Below are positions 7,518 to 14,800 of a stretch of 32,806 bases of DNA, piece after piece. Positions within the stretch are counted from its first letter, which is position 1. Every line of letters begins with the position of its first letter. The stretch is taken from NCBI GenBank assembly GCA_012521405.1, contig JAAYMK010000114.1:1-32806 (forward strand), read 5' to 3'. The translations under genes were made by a program, and so were the position numbers. The stretch is from Bacillota bacterium. Its GTDB lineage: Bacteria > Bacillota > Dethiobacteria > Dethiobacterales > Dethiobacteraceae. The notes beneath the pieces were generated by a model, which saw only the letters and a program-made list of their open reading frames with translations, was not told the origin of the DNA and did no database searches.

Positions 7518-8243
7518 ATGGAAAGTAAGCGCGAAGCCAAGTTGGATGCTCTCATTGTCATTATGGATTATGGCTTAAATAATATCTTGAAAGATATCTT
7601 TTTAAAAAATAACATTCCTTTACTGATCCTGACACATGGCTATGGTGCAGCCAAGTCTTTTATTCATGAGATCCTCGGTTACGGCGGTACTAAAAAAATT
7701 ATTTCTTTAAGCATTCAGACAAAAAAAATGTCACATTATCTTCTGCAGGAGATTAACAAAAAAATTGACCTGTCCAAACCGGGAACAGGAATTGCTTTTA
7801 CCATAAAGTTGAGCAGCATAACCAGTGTGCTATCAAATATTTCCCAACAGGCCGAAGAGAATTTAAGGATAGGAAGTGAGGATATGACCATAAAATCCAA
7901 GGAGCCATACCATTTAATTGTTACCATCGTCAACGGCGGCTATTTTGATCAGGTGATGGAAGTTGCCAAAAAGGCGGGAGCTACCGGCGGTACTGCCATT
8001 CATGCCCGTGGTTTAGGTTCAAAGGAAGGTATGAAATATCTTGGTATCACTATCCAGCCGGAAAAAGATCTAGTCTTAATTGTGGCACCGAGTGAACGGA
8101 AACGGGCCATTATGGAAAATATTCTGCATGAATTTGGGCTGAATACACCCGGCCATGGGATTTGCTTTTCCTTACCGGTTGACAGCGTTATGGGACTCGG
8201 CGCCAATCTGGAAAATATTGAGGAACTTAATGATCCGCGTTAA
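7518..8243 (+). CDS. Tandem-domain PII-like nitrogen-regulatory-type protein
   Basis: A 241-residue protein with two PII/GlnB-like ferredoxin-fold domains in one chain. The C-terminal copy (about 128-232) keeps the signatures GATGGTAIHARG and PGHGICFSLPVDSVMGL. The N-terminal copy (about 9-110) is divergent but retains LTHGYG and the parallel PGTGIAFTIKL. Canonical PII proteins are about 112 residues and trimeric; a fused pair implies a pseudo-symmetric assembly. The usual uridylylated T-loop tyrosine context is not evident. GGAGGG precedes the start. Adjacent to the DUF1538 membrane protein, whose activity it probably controls. The ligand (ATP/ADP, 2-oxoglutarate, a cyclic nucleotide or other) cannot be told from sequence. 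Confidence 0.85.
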   Translation: MESKREAKLDALIVIMDYGLNNILKDIFLKNNIPLLILTHGYGAAKSFIHEILGYGGTKKIISLSIQTKKMSHYLLQEINKKIDLSKPGTGIAFTIKLSSITSVLSNISQQAEENLRIGSEDMTIKSKEPYHLIVTIVNGGYFDQVMEVAKKAGATGGTAIHARGLGSKEGMKYLGITIQPEKDLVLIVAPSERKRAIMENILHEFGLNTPGHGICFSLPVDSVMGLGANLENIEELNDPR

Positions 8244-8270
8244 AAACCCACATGTGTGGGGTTTTTTTTT
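8244..8270 (+). terminator. Rho-independent terminator after the PII-like gene
   Basis: AACCCACA and TGTGGGGTT form a palindromic stem (8247-8263), followed by nine or more T. Confidence 0.8.
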
Positions 8271-8358
8271 GGAATTTTACGTTTGTAGCTTTTTACCGGT
8301 AAATGGGGTCATAAAACTAAAAGTGGTTCAGTAGGAAAAATTTTTTAAAAAATTTTAA

Positions 8359-8373
8359 TGAGAATAATTCTCA
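8359..8373. promoter_or_regulatory. Fur box 1 upstream of feoA
   Basis: TGAGAATAATTCTCA is a perfect 7-1-7 inverted repeat, one substitution per half from the consensus Fur site TGATAATNATTATCA. It sits just upstream of the -35 element. Confidence 0.82.
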
Positions 8374-8379
8374 TAATCA

Positions 8380-8410
8380 TTGACAATTGTGCCGCTCTAT
8401 GCGATATTAT
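8380..8410 (+). promoter_or_regulatory. Promoter of the feo operon
   Basis: TTGACA at 8380-8385 followed by an AT-rich -10 region; GATATT (8403-8408, spacer 17) or TATTAT (8405-8410, spacer 19). It is bracketed by two Fur boxes, so iron-replete repression is expected. Confidence 0.75.
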
Positions 8411-8415
8411 ATAAA

Positions 8416-8430
8416 AGAGAATAATTCTCA
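8416..8430. promoter_or_regulatory. Fur box 2 over the feo transcription start
   Basis: AGAGAATAATTCTCA contains a perfect 13-base palindrome (8417-8429) with the same core as box 1, centred 57 bases downstream of it and just after the -10, positioned to block RNA polymerase. Confidence 0.8.
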
Positions 8431-8490
8431 ATATCAATTAGCCTTTTCGGGATTGAAATAGAAAAGAATTAGCTAAAGGAGAGAGCAAAA

Positions 8491-8745
8491 ATGATCTTTG
8501 CGCGCAGAAAACAAAAGCAAAATAAAGAAGCTGCAAACAGCATTTATTATGCTAAAGATAATTCTAAATATGTCATTGAAATGGCACCGGAAATTGGTCT
8601 TTTGAAAAGCTTGGGTATTGTTAAAGACGCCATTGTAGAGAAAATCATGACTTACAAATTGGGAGGCCCGGTATTACTTCAGGTGGAATCCTGCGAGATC
8701 GCCGTTTCCAAAGATATTGCAGAAAAGATCATAGTAAGGGGATAG
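8491..8745 (+). CDS. feoA: Ferrous iron transport protein A (FeoA)
   Basis: An 84-residue FeoA-type SH3-like beta-barrel protein with the pattern 'iglLkslGi.kda.v.ki......gPvll.ve.ceiAvskdiAekIiV' and a basic N-terminal extension of about 12 residues. FeoA is a cytoplasmic partner of the FeoB ferrous iron transporter. AAAGGAG precedes the start, and the stop is 4 bases before feoB. First gene of a Fur-box-controlled operon. Confidence 0.85.
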   Translation: MIFARRKQKQNKEAANSIYYAKDNSKYVIEMAPEIGLLKSLGIVKDAIVEKIMTYKLGGPVLLQVESCEIAVSKDIAEKIIVRG

Positions 8746-8749
8746 AGCT

Positions 8750-10531
8750 ATGGCCACTTGTCATGATATTAAAGCAGATCCTAGCGTCTATGAAAAACCA
8801 AACAAGATTCTGTTGATGGGTAACCCCAATGTGGGAAAAAGTGTATTCTTCTCCAGTATGACGGGAGTGCATGTTGTCAGTTCCAACTATGCCGGAACTA
8901 CGGTAAGTTATACCGAGGGGCAAATTAAATTAGGTGATAAAAATTATACTTTAATTGACGTTCCCGGTACTTATTCTTTGGAAGCAAATTCTGAGGCCGA
9001 AGCTGTTGCTGTCAGCTTTTTGCACAGCAACCCGGTTGCCGTTTTATGCGTTTTAGATGCCACAAACCTGGAACATAATATCAAACTGGGTCTTGAACTG
9101 AAAAAATTCAATATTCCCATAGTGTACGCTTTAAATTTAATCGATGTGGCCAAACGACACGGCATGGAAATTAACGCCGGTTTGTTATCACAGGAGCTTG
9201 GTGCACCTGTTATTCCCACGGTGGCTGTAAAAGGGGAAGGTTTAGCAGAAGTCAAAAAAGAGCTGCAAAAAATTTTAGAACAGCAGCAAAATAGCTGCAG
9301 TCACTGTGCAGCTTGCCCAGGTTGCGGCAGCACTGGCACTGAGCAGGATACATGGGAAAGAGCAAGGGAAATTGCAGCGCGGGTCAGGAAAAAAGGTGAG
9401 GGCCGGTTAAGCTTTTTAGACAGATTGGGAGATGCCATGTTAAGGCCCTTGACAGGGCTTCCCCTGGCAATTTTAGTTATTGCTTTGTCTCTGGGGGTAA
9501 TTGTGGGCGGCGGTAAAGCGTTGCGTGCAGTTTTTCTGTTGCCACTGGTAAATAAAGTTTTAGTGCCGCTTTTTAAAATGATTTTTTCTTCCTTTATACC
9601 GGAAGGCGTTTTACTGAATGTGCTCATTGGTGAGTACGGTATTTTTGTTATCGGTTTCGAGTGGATTATTGCTTTAATTTTTCCCTATGTATTCTTGTTT
9701 TATATTGTGTTTTCTTTCTTGGAAGACTCGGGCGTTTTACCCCGTTTAAGTGTGCTTTTTGATAATATCATGCGGAAAATGGGTATTCAAGGCGGCAGTA
9801 TGATTACCATTTTAATGGGCTATGGTTGTGCCGTTCCGGCCATTATCGGCTCAAGGACGGCAACTACGTACAAAGAACGTATTATGATTGCCACCATTGT
9901 CTGCTTTTCTGTACCCTGCATTTCGCAAACAGGCGCTTTAATCAGCTTGTTTGCGGGATTTTCGCCTCTGCTTTTAGTGTTAATGCTGTTATTGTCTTTA
10001 GCCGTTATGGTATCGGTATCACTGGTTTTAGGGCGTGTCATTAAAGGGAAAGTGGATCCCATGGTGCTAGAGATTCCCAATTTATTAATGCCCAACGCCA
10101 AAGCTTATGCCAAAAAACTTATGCTGCGTATGAAACACTTCTTGTTGGAAGCAGAAGTACCCATGTTATTTTCCGTAATCATTGCTGCCCTTTTGAAAGA
10201 AACAGGTTTATTGGATCTGCTGGCCGTCTATTTTGAACCTTTGGTCAGCGGCTGGCTCGGTTTGCCCCGGGATGCAGTGATAGCTTTAATTTTAGGAATT
10301 GTGCGCCGTGAGATGGCAGTAGCCCCCTTGTTGGCCATTGAGGGCTTAACGGCACTGCAAGCTTTTGTGGGCGGCGCAGTAGCTTTATTGTACTTGCCCT
10401 GCTTATCGGTTTTTGGCGTTTTAAGTAAAGAGTTTAGTCCTAAAGTTGCCCTAGCCATGGGCTTGGCTACCACTGTAACCGCCTTTATTGTGGCAGGGCT
10501 CATTAACCAAATTGCACATTTGTTTCTTTAA
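8750..10531 (+). CDS. feoB: Ferrous iron transport protein B (FeoB) with an inserted four-cysteine motif
   Basis: A 593-residue polytopic Fe2+ transporter with an N-terminal GTPase. G1 is GNPNVGKS (24-31), G3 DVPG (70-73) and G4 NLID (129-132); the G5 region is VAVKGEG (158-164). The membrane part has the gate signatures LEDSGVLPR (323-331) and GYGCAVPA (356-363) with conserved C359. It is shorter than the roughly 770-residue E. coli protein. Unusual is C183-x2-C186-x2-C189-x2-C192, between the GTPase and the first helix, resembling a metal or Fe-S ligand set. Membership in a Fur-regulated operon directly after feoA supports iron uptake. Confidence 0.95.
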   Translation: MATCHDIKADPSVYEKPNKILLMGNPNVGKSVFFSSMTGVHVVSSNYAGTTVSYTEGQIKLGDKNYTLIDVPGTYSLEANSEAEAVAVSFLHSNPVAVLCVLDATNLEHNIKLGLELKKFNIPIVYALNLIDVAKRHGMEINAGLLSQELGAPVIPTVAVKGEGLAEVKKELQKILEQQQNSCSHCAACPGCGSTGTEQDTWERAREIAARVRKKGEGRLSFLDRLGDAMLRPLTGLPLAILVIALSLGVIVGGGKALRAVFLLPLVNKVLVPLFKMIFSSFIPEGVLLNVLIGEYGIFVIGFEWIIALIFPYVFLFYIVFSFLEDSGVLPRLSVLFDNIMRKMGIQGGSMITILMGYGCAVPAIIGSRTATTYKERIMIATIVCFSVPCISQTGALISLFAGFSPLLLVLMLLLSLAVMVSVSLVLGRVIKGKVDPMVLEIPNLLMPNAKAYAKKLMLRMKHFLLEAEVPMLFSVIIAALLKETGLLDLLAVYFEPLVSGWLGLPRDAVIALILGIVRREMAVAPLLAIEGLTALQAFVGGAVALLYLPCLSVFGVLSKEFSPKVALAMGLATTVTAFIVAGLINQIAHLFL

Positions 10532-10543
10532 GGGTGGAGGCAG

Positions 10544-11122
10544 ATGCGCACTCTGATACCTAAACTTACAAAACTGATAGAAAGATTGGCAGCAAAAAAT
10601 CTTTTTCTCTATCGACTTATCTCACTGTATTACAGCAATGTGGTAAAAAATGAGGTGGCTTTAGCCAAAATAAAAGCAACCGACAGGGTCCTCTGCATCG
10701 GGGGCGGCCACTGCCCCATCAGCGGAATCTTATTACATGAGTATACGGGGGCCCCTGTCACAATCATCGATAATGATGCTTTTTGCGTGCGCGTAGCAAA
10801 GGAACTGATTAAAAATTTAGGGTATACTGATGCCATTAAGGTTGTGCACGGTGATGGTAAAGCTATTTCTCCCACAGATTACAATGTTATTCATGTGGCA
10901 ATGCAGGTAAGCCCCCTGGAACAAGTTTTTTGCCATTTGCGCCAAGGCTGCCGGCTGGGTGCCAAGATTTTGGTGCGTTTGCCCAAAAGGGCATTGGCAA
11001 AATTTTACTCCTCTAGTGATTGTACCGTTTTTTGTCATTGTAACGGGAAGGTGCTACACAGCCGGAGAAATATTGAAAGTACTGCCTTATTCATTAAATC
11101 CGGAGCCGAGTACGGAATATGA
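10544..11122 (+). CDS. Nicotianamine-synthase-like class I SAM-dependent enzyme
   Basis: A 192-residue Rossmann-type protein. Residues 49-58 (VLCIGGGHCP) form the SAM-binding glycine motif I, and D76 in TIIDNDAF is the acidic end of the next strand. The run 'GGGhcPiSgilLheytGapVtiiDnDafcvrvAkelik.lG' resembles nicotianamine/staphylopine synthases, where SAM donates an aminocarboxypropyl group; ordinary methyltransferases share the fold, so this is a hypothesis. It follows feoB by 12 bases with GGAGG in front, and its last bases overlap the next start (ATGA). Position in an iron-regulated operon favours a metal-ligand or metal-stress role. No peptide synthetase or exporter for a metallophore is adjacent. 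Confidence 0.6.
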   Translation: MRTLIPKLTKLIERLAAKNLFLYRLISLYYSNVVKNEVALAKIKATDRVLCIGGGHCPISGILLHEYTGAPVTIIDNDAFCVRVAKELIKNLGYTDAIKVVHGDGKAISPTDYNVIHVAMQVSPLEQVFCHLRQGCRLGAKILVRLPKRALAKFYSSSDCTVFCHCNGKVLHSRRNIESTALFIKSGAEYGI

Positions 11123-12099
11123 AAAAGTTACGTTTAATCCTTTTATTTTTACTTTTGGCGGTTTTGTTTTGGCAATTTGATTTAAACAGTTTTCTTGACA
11201 GCTTAAGACAAGTGCCCCTGGTTGCCTTTTTAGCATTGTTGGTTTTACAAGTAATTAGTCAATTGCTTGTTAATTATCAATGGTGCAGTATCGGCAAGTT
11301 GATGGGAGGGGCACATAATTTTTTACAGATGCTTTATGTGAACGCCCGTGGCGCCATTATTGAATCCATCACCCCCGGCGTAAAAGTGGGCGGGGAAATT
11401 ACCAGAGCCATACTTTTAAAAAAAGAACTTCATTATTCGGCACAGGAAGCGGCTACCTTGGTAACGTTGCAAAAAATGGTCAGCTTCTCCAGCTTTTTTT
11501 GCCTTAATCTTTTTGCCTTTGCCCACCTTGCAAATAAAATCGAGTTTTTCCAAGCCTGGGCGGCGAAAGTTGCTTTTTCTGTTTTCTGCCTAAGCTTGAT
11601 GAGCCTTATTTTTTCTCTTTTTTTCCTTACCAACCTGTGGGAAAAGAAAATTTCCGAAAAAAGCTTTAAAAACAGATGGTTGCTGATTTTACAGGATTAT
11701 TTACTCACATTAATTGCCAAGCTTAAGCTTTTAAAAAGGAATAAAGGCGAATTGAGGAAACAATTTCTGCTGTCTTTTGCCATTTGGCTGCTTTTTCCTC
11801 TCAAAATGATTTTTTTAGTGCACTTCTTTACGCCCCATTATGACCCGCTTTTGCTCGCGGAAATTACTTTTCTCTCTTATATGGTTGGCATGATTCCTTT
11901 ATTTCCCGGCGGTTTGGGTAGTTTTGAAGCAACCATGGCAAGTTTGTTGCGCTTGCTGCAGGTGCCGGCAAGTGCTTCCCTTGCCATTACTTTACTTTTT
12001 CGTTTTCTCACCTTCTGGTTTGTCTTGCTTTTGAGTCTTTTGTATGCCGTTTTGTGGAAAAGAGGTGAAATGGGGAAATGGAACCGGCAAAAAAGTTAA
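11119..12099 (+). CDS. UPF0104 / lysylphosphatidylglycerol-synthase-TM-like flippase protein
   Basis: A 326-residue integral membrane protein with about 7-8 helices and the UPF0104 (YbhN/AglD2) features: N-terminal hydrophobic pair, 'araaIiesitPGvkvGGEitRAillkkel' near 75-105, and 'mipLfPGGLGsfEatmasll' near 258-277. The family includes the flippase half of MprF and is thought to move lipids or lipid-linked substrates. It overlaps the preceding methyltransferase-like gene by 4 bases and the following pssA by 22 bases, so these three genes are tightly coupled to feoB. The substrate is unknown; the PssA neighbour hints at a phospholipid. Confidence 0.75.
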   Translation: MKKLRLILLFLLLAVLFWQFDLNSFLDSLRQVPLVAFLALLVLQVISQLLVNYQWCSIGKLMGGAHNFLQMLYVNARGAIIESITPGVKVGGEITRAILLKKELHYSAQEAATLVTLQKMVSFSSFFCLNLFAFAHLANKIEFFQAWAAKVAFSVFCLSLMSLIFSLFFLTNLWEKKISEKSFKNRWLLILQDYLLTLIAKLKLLKRNKGELRKQFLLSFAIWLLFPLKMIFLVHFFTPHYDPLLLAEITFLSYMVGMIPLFPGGLGSFEATMASLLRLLQVPASASLAITLLFRFLTFWFVLLLSLLYAVLWKRGEMGKWNRQKS

Positions 12100-12635
12100 A
12101 AAAATATGCGCCCACTGTACTTACTTTTTGCAATCTGATCCTGGGCGTCACAGTAATTTGCCTTTTACTGCAAAACAATTCTTTAGAAACAAGAAGATTG
12201 GCTTGTTACCTGGTTTTTCTTGGGGTGGCCTGTGATTTTTTTGACGGATTTTTGGCCAGGCGTTTGCAGGCGGTCACGGAATTGGGCAAGCAATTGGATT
12301 CCTTTGCCGATCTGGTGACCTTTGGCGTGGCCCCGGTGGCAATTTTCCTTGCCGGCAGCCATTCCTTTTCCTGGTTTACCCTGCCGATACTTTTGCTTTA
12401 TCCCCTAGCCGGTGCTTACCGGCTGGCGCGCTTTAATTTACAGGGATATGCTAAATATTTTACCGGCCTGCCCATTACGGCGGCAGGTTTTGTGCTGGCG
12501 GCAACTTTGTTGTGGTATAATATCTTTTCCGGGAAGTATACAGATAGTTTCATGATTTATTTTTTAAGCCTCTCTTTTATTTTGTCGCTTTTAATGGTGA
12601 GTAGGCTCCGGGTAAAACATCTTGACAAAAAATAA
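12078..12635 (+). CDS. pssA: CDP-diacylglycerol-serine O-phosphatidyltransferase
   Basis: A 185-residue CDP-alcohol phosphatidyltransferase. The signature D-x2-DG-x2-AR-x8-G-x3-D-x3-D is intact (D53, D56, G57, A60, R61, G70, D74, D78), and 'LDSFADLVTFGVAP' is typical of the Firmicute PssA subgroup, which makes phosphatidylserine from CDP-diacylglycerol and serine. About six membrane helices. The start at 12078 lies inside the end of the flippase-like gene, with GAGGTG about 10 bases before it. No psd (phosphatidylserine decarboxylase) is seen in the window. Last gene of the feo transcript, closed by a terminator. Confidence 0.88.
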   Translation: MEPAKKLKKYAPTVLTFCNLILGVTVICLLLQNNSLETRRLACYLVFLGVACDFFDGFLARRLQAVTELGKQLDSFADLVTFGVAPVAIFLAGSHSFSWFTLPILLLYPLAGAYRLARFNLQGYAKYFTGLPITAAGFVLAATLLWYNIFSGKYTDSFMIYFLSLSFILSLLMVSRLRVKHLDKK

Positions 12636-12645
12636 TTCCTTTTTT

Positions 12646-12668
12646 GCCGTTTGGAAACGGCTCTTTTT
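12646..12668 (+). terminator. Rho-independent terminator of the feo-pssA operon
   Basis: GCCGTTT and AAACGGC form a 7-bp inverted repeat around GG (about 5 bp usable), followed by TCTTTTT. Confidence 0.7.
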
Positions 12669-12760
12669 ATTCTGGCAAATTTACTGTATACTAAAGTGTA
12701 GCCGTTGTCGCAACGGTAATCTCTGCCACAAGATTTTATGGATGAGAGGAGCGAAGCAAG

Positions 12761-13339
12761 ATGATTAAACTGGAAACGGAAAGACTTGTGCTGCGACCCT
12801 TGGGAACGCAAGATTTTGATGCCTATTACAGCTATACTTCCGTGCCGGAAAATATGACTTACATGATTTTTGGACCGTATACACCGGAGGAAGCCATGAG
12901 ATTTTTAAAAATGTGCGAAACCTGGTGGAAAGAAGAGCTCCCTAGAGTTTATGAGTTTGCCGTGGTGCTGAAAGAAAACGGTAAAATGATCGGCAACTGT
13001 GGTTTATACATGGATGATGAAAGACGTCTTACCGGCATGCTGGGCTGGTGTTTTCATAGAGATTATTGGAATAAAGGCTATGCCACCGAATCTGTACGGG
13101 CGCTGCTTAAATTTGGTTTTGAAGAGTTAAATCTGCACCGTATTCACGCAGAGTGTAACGCCGATAACATTGCTAGTGCCAGGGTGATGGAGAAAGTAGG
13201 TATGCGCCGGGAAGGCCATTTTATTAAAAACCGGTTTGACCGGGTGGGCGATAAAAAAATGTGGTACGATGAATTTTTCTACGGGATTTTACGGGAAGAA
13301 TACCTGGCAGCCAAAGAAAAGCAAAATAATCAAGGTTAA
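12761..13339 (+). CDS. GNAT-family (RimJ/RimL-type) N-acetyltransferase
   Basis: A 192-residue acetyltransferase of the Acetyltransf_3 type. It starts 'LeTeRLvLRpl...Df.ayy.yt', has the acetyl-CoA region 'lgwcfhrdyWnkGYAtEsvrallkfgFeelnlhRihAeCnadNiaSaRvMEKvGMrrEGhf' (about 90-150), and ends with a charged tail. Enzymes of this group acetylate N-termini of ribosomal proteins, amino-sugars, drugs or small molecules; substrate cannot be assigned. A GAGAGGAGC ribosome site precedes ATG 12761. It appears monocistronic, between the feo terminator and the CoA-transferase promoter. Confidence 0.85.
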   Translation: MIKLETERLVLRPLGTQDFDAYYSYTSVPENMTYMIFGPYTPEEAMRFLKMCETWWKEELPRVYEFAVVLKENGKMIGNCGLYMDDERRLTGMLGWCFHRDYWNKGYATESVRALLKFGFEELNLHRIHAECNADNIASARVMEKVGMRREGHFIKNRFDRVGDKKMWYDEFFYGILREEYLAAKEKQNNQG

Positions 13340-13347
13340 ATGCGACA

Positions 13348-13376
13348 TTGTCTTGCCCCAAATTTAGTGGTAAGAT
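13348..13376 (+). promoter_or_regulatory. Promoter of the CoA-transferase gene
   Basis: TTGTCT at 13348-13353 and TAAGAT at 13371-13376, spacer 17, with a TGG extended -10. A short hairpin (ACCGC at 13402-13406 with GCGGT at 13414-13418) lies in the leader. Confidence 0.55.
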
Positions 13377-13449
13377 GTAAGAAGCCGATCTACATAAAAA
13401 CACCGCTATAGTGGCGGTTGGGGTAATAATAAATGAGGGAGAGATAAAG

Positions 13450-14655
13450 ATGGATAAGGCTTTGAAGGATGTCAGAGTTTTAGACTTTACGCAGTATTTA
13501 TCCGGTCCCCATTGCACATCAGTTTTATGTGAGCTGGGGGCTGAAGTAATAAAGGTAGAGCGTCCGGGTACCGGTGAACCGGAACGGGTAGCCGCTCCTT
13601 TGACGCCAAAGGGAGAATCGTATCAATTTCTCTCATATAACCGGGGGAAAAAGAGCATCACCTTGAATTTAAAAGATCCGGATGGCATGGAAATTGCTAA
13701 AAAACTGGTGGCCAAATGCGATGTGCTGGTGGAAAATTTCTCCCCCGGTGTTTTGGAACGTCTTGGTTTGGGCTATGATGTGGCAAAGGAGATTAACCCC
13801 GGTATCATTTATGCCTCCATTTCCGGTTTTGGTCAAACGGGTCCACGCCGTGACGAGGTAACCTATGATGTGGTGGGCCAAGCCATGGGCGGGCTCATGA
13901 GTGTCACCGGTTATGAAGACGGGGAGCCGCTTAAAGTAGGAATTTCTTTGGCTGATTATATGGGAGGATACAACGCGGCCATTGCCATTTTAGCGGCCCT
14001 GTATTATAAAAAATTAACCGGTGAGGGACAGCGCATTGATATTTCCATGCAAGACAGTATTTGGGCCATGGTTTTCCCGGACCGGGCTGATTATTTTGAT
14101 ACCCTGGTTCCCCCCAAAAGACTGGGCAACCGTCTTAGCAGCTCTGCTCCCTTTGGTGCTTACAAAGCCAAGGACGGTTATGTGGTGATTTGCACCATTA
14201 CCGATGGTCAGTGGCATAATGTACTTAAAGCCATTGGACGTGAAGATTTAAAGGATGATGAACGTTTTGCCACCAGGGTTTTAAGGGCCAAGCATATGAA
14301 GGAAGTGGAAAGCGTCCTTGATGCCTGGTTGCGGGAAAAAACTGTGGAAGAAGCAGTGGCTATTTTTAGAAAATACAATGTTCCCAGTTCTCCGGTTCCC
14401 ACCTTTGAACAAGTTGCCAATGATCCCCAAATTCGTCACCGGGAAATGATTATTGAAGTGGAGCAACCCCTTTCCGGAAAGGTTAAACTGACCGGTTCTG
14501 TGTATAAAATGTCCAAGACCCCGGGGAACAGGAAGCAACGCATTCCTTTGGTGGGCGAACATAATGAGGAAGTTTTATGTGGGCTTTTAGGTATGAGCAA
14601 AGAGGATTTAGAAAAACTTGCCGCCAAGGGAACCATTAGCTTGTATCAAGAATAA
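13450..14655 (+). CDS. Type III (CaiB/BaiF, formyl-CoA transferase family) CoA-transferase
   Basis: A 401-residue CoA-transferase of family III, which swaps CoA between a CoA-thioester and a carboxylic acid through an enzyme-aspartyl anhydride. The N-terminal 'vRVLDfTqylsGPhcts.LcelGAeVIKVErPGtGepeR' and 'LVaKcDVLVENFsPGvleRLGLgYd' are diagnostic. The catalytic aspartate is D169 in ISLADYMGG, the same number as in Oxalobacter formyl-CoA transferase. I start at ATG 13450 behind GAGGGAGAG; an upstream ATG at 13411 lacks a ribosome site. It is monocistronic with its own promoter and strong terminator. Substrate unknown; the glycyl radical enzymes downstream make a product acid of theirs one possibility. 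Confidence 0.9.
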   Translation: MDKALKDVRVLDFTQYLSGPHCTSVLCELGAEVIKVERPGTGEPERVAAPLTPKGESYQFLSYNRGKKSITLNLKDPDGMEIAKKLVAKCDVLVENFSPGVLERLGLGYDVAKEINPGIIYASISGFGQTGPRRDEVTYDVVGQAMGGLMSVTGYEDGEPLKVGISLADYMGGYNAAIAILAALYYKKLTGEGQRIDISMQDSIWAMVFPDRADYFDTLVPPKRLGNRLSSSAPFGAYKAKDGYVVICTITDGQWHNVLKAIGREDLKDDERFATRVLRAKHMKEVESVLDAWLREKTVEEAVAIFRKYNVPSSPVPTFEQVANDPQIRHREMIIEVEQPLSGKVKLTGSVYKMSKTPGNRKQRIPLVGEHNEEVLCGLLGMSKEDLEKLAAKGTISLYQE

Positions 14656-14673
14656 CGAGATTTTAGTGCAGGG

Positions 14674-14705
14674 ACAAAACAGCCCGTAGGGCTGTTTTGT
14701 TTTTT
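14674..14705 (+). terminator. Strong Rho-independent terminator after the CoA-transferase gene
   Basis: ACAAAACAGCCC and GGGCTGTTTTGT form a perfect 12-bp stem with a GTA loop, followed by six T. Confidence 0.93.
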
Positions 14706-14746
14706 GGACTAATTTTGGCGGGCGAAAAATTTCTCGAAAATGTAAT

Positions 14747-14775
14747 TTGTGATTCGCCTATCTTGCTGGTATGAT
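14747..14775 (+). promoter_or_regulatory. Promoter of the GTPase-nuclease fusion gene
   Basis: TTGTGA at 14747-14752 and TATGAT at 14770-14775, spacer 17, with a TGG extended -10, about 25 bases before the start codon. Confidence 0.55.
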
Positions 14776-14800
14776 AAAGACAACAGCGAGGTAGAGAAAA

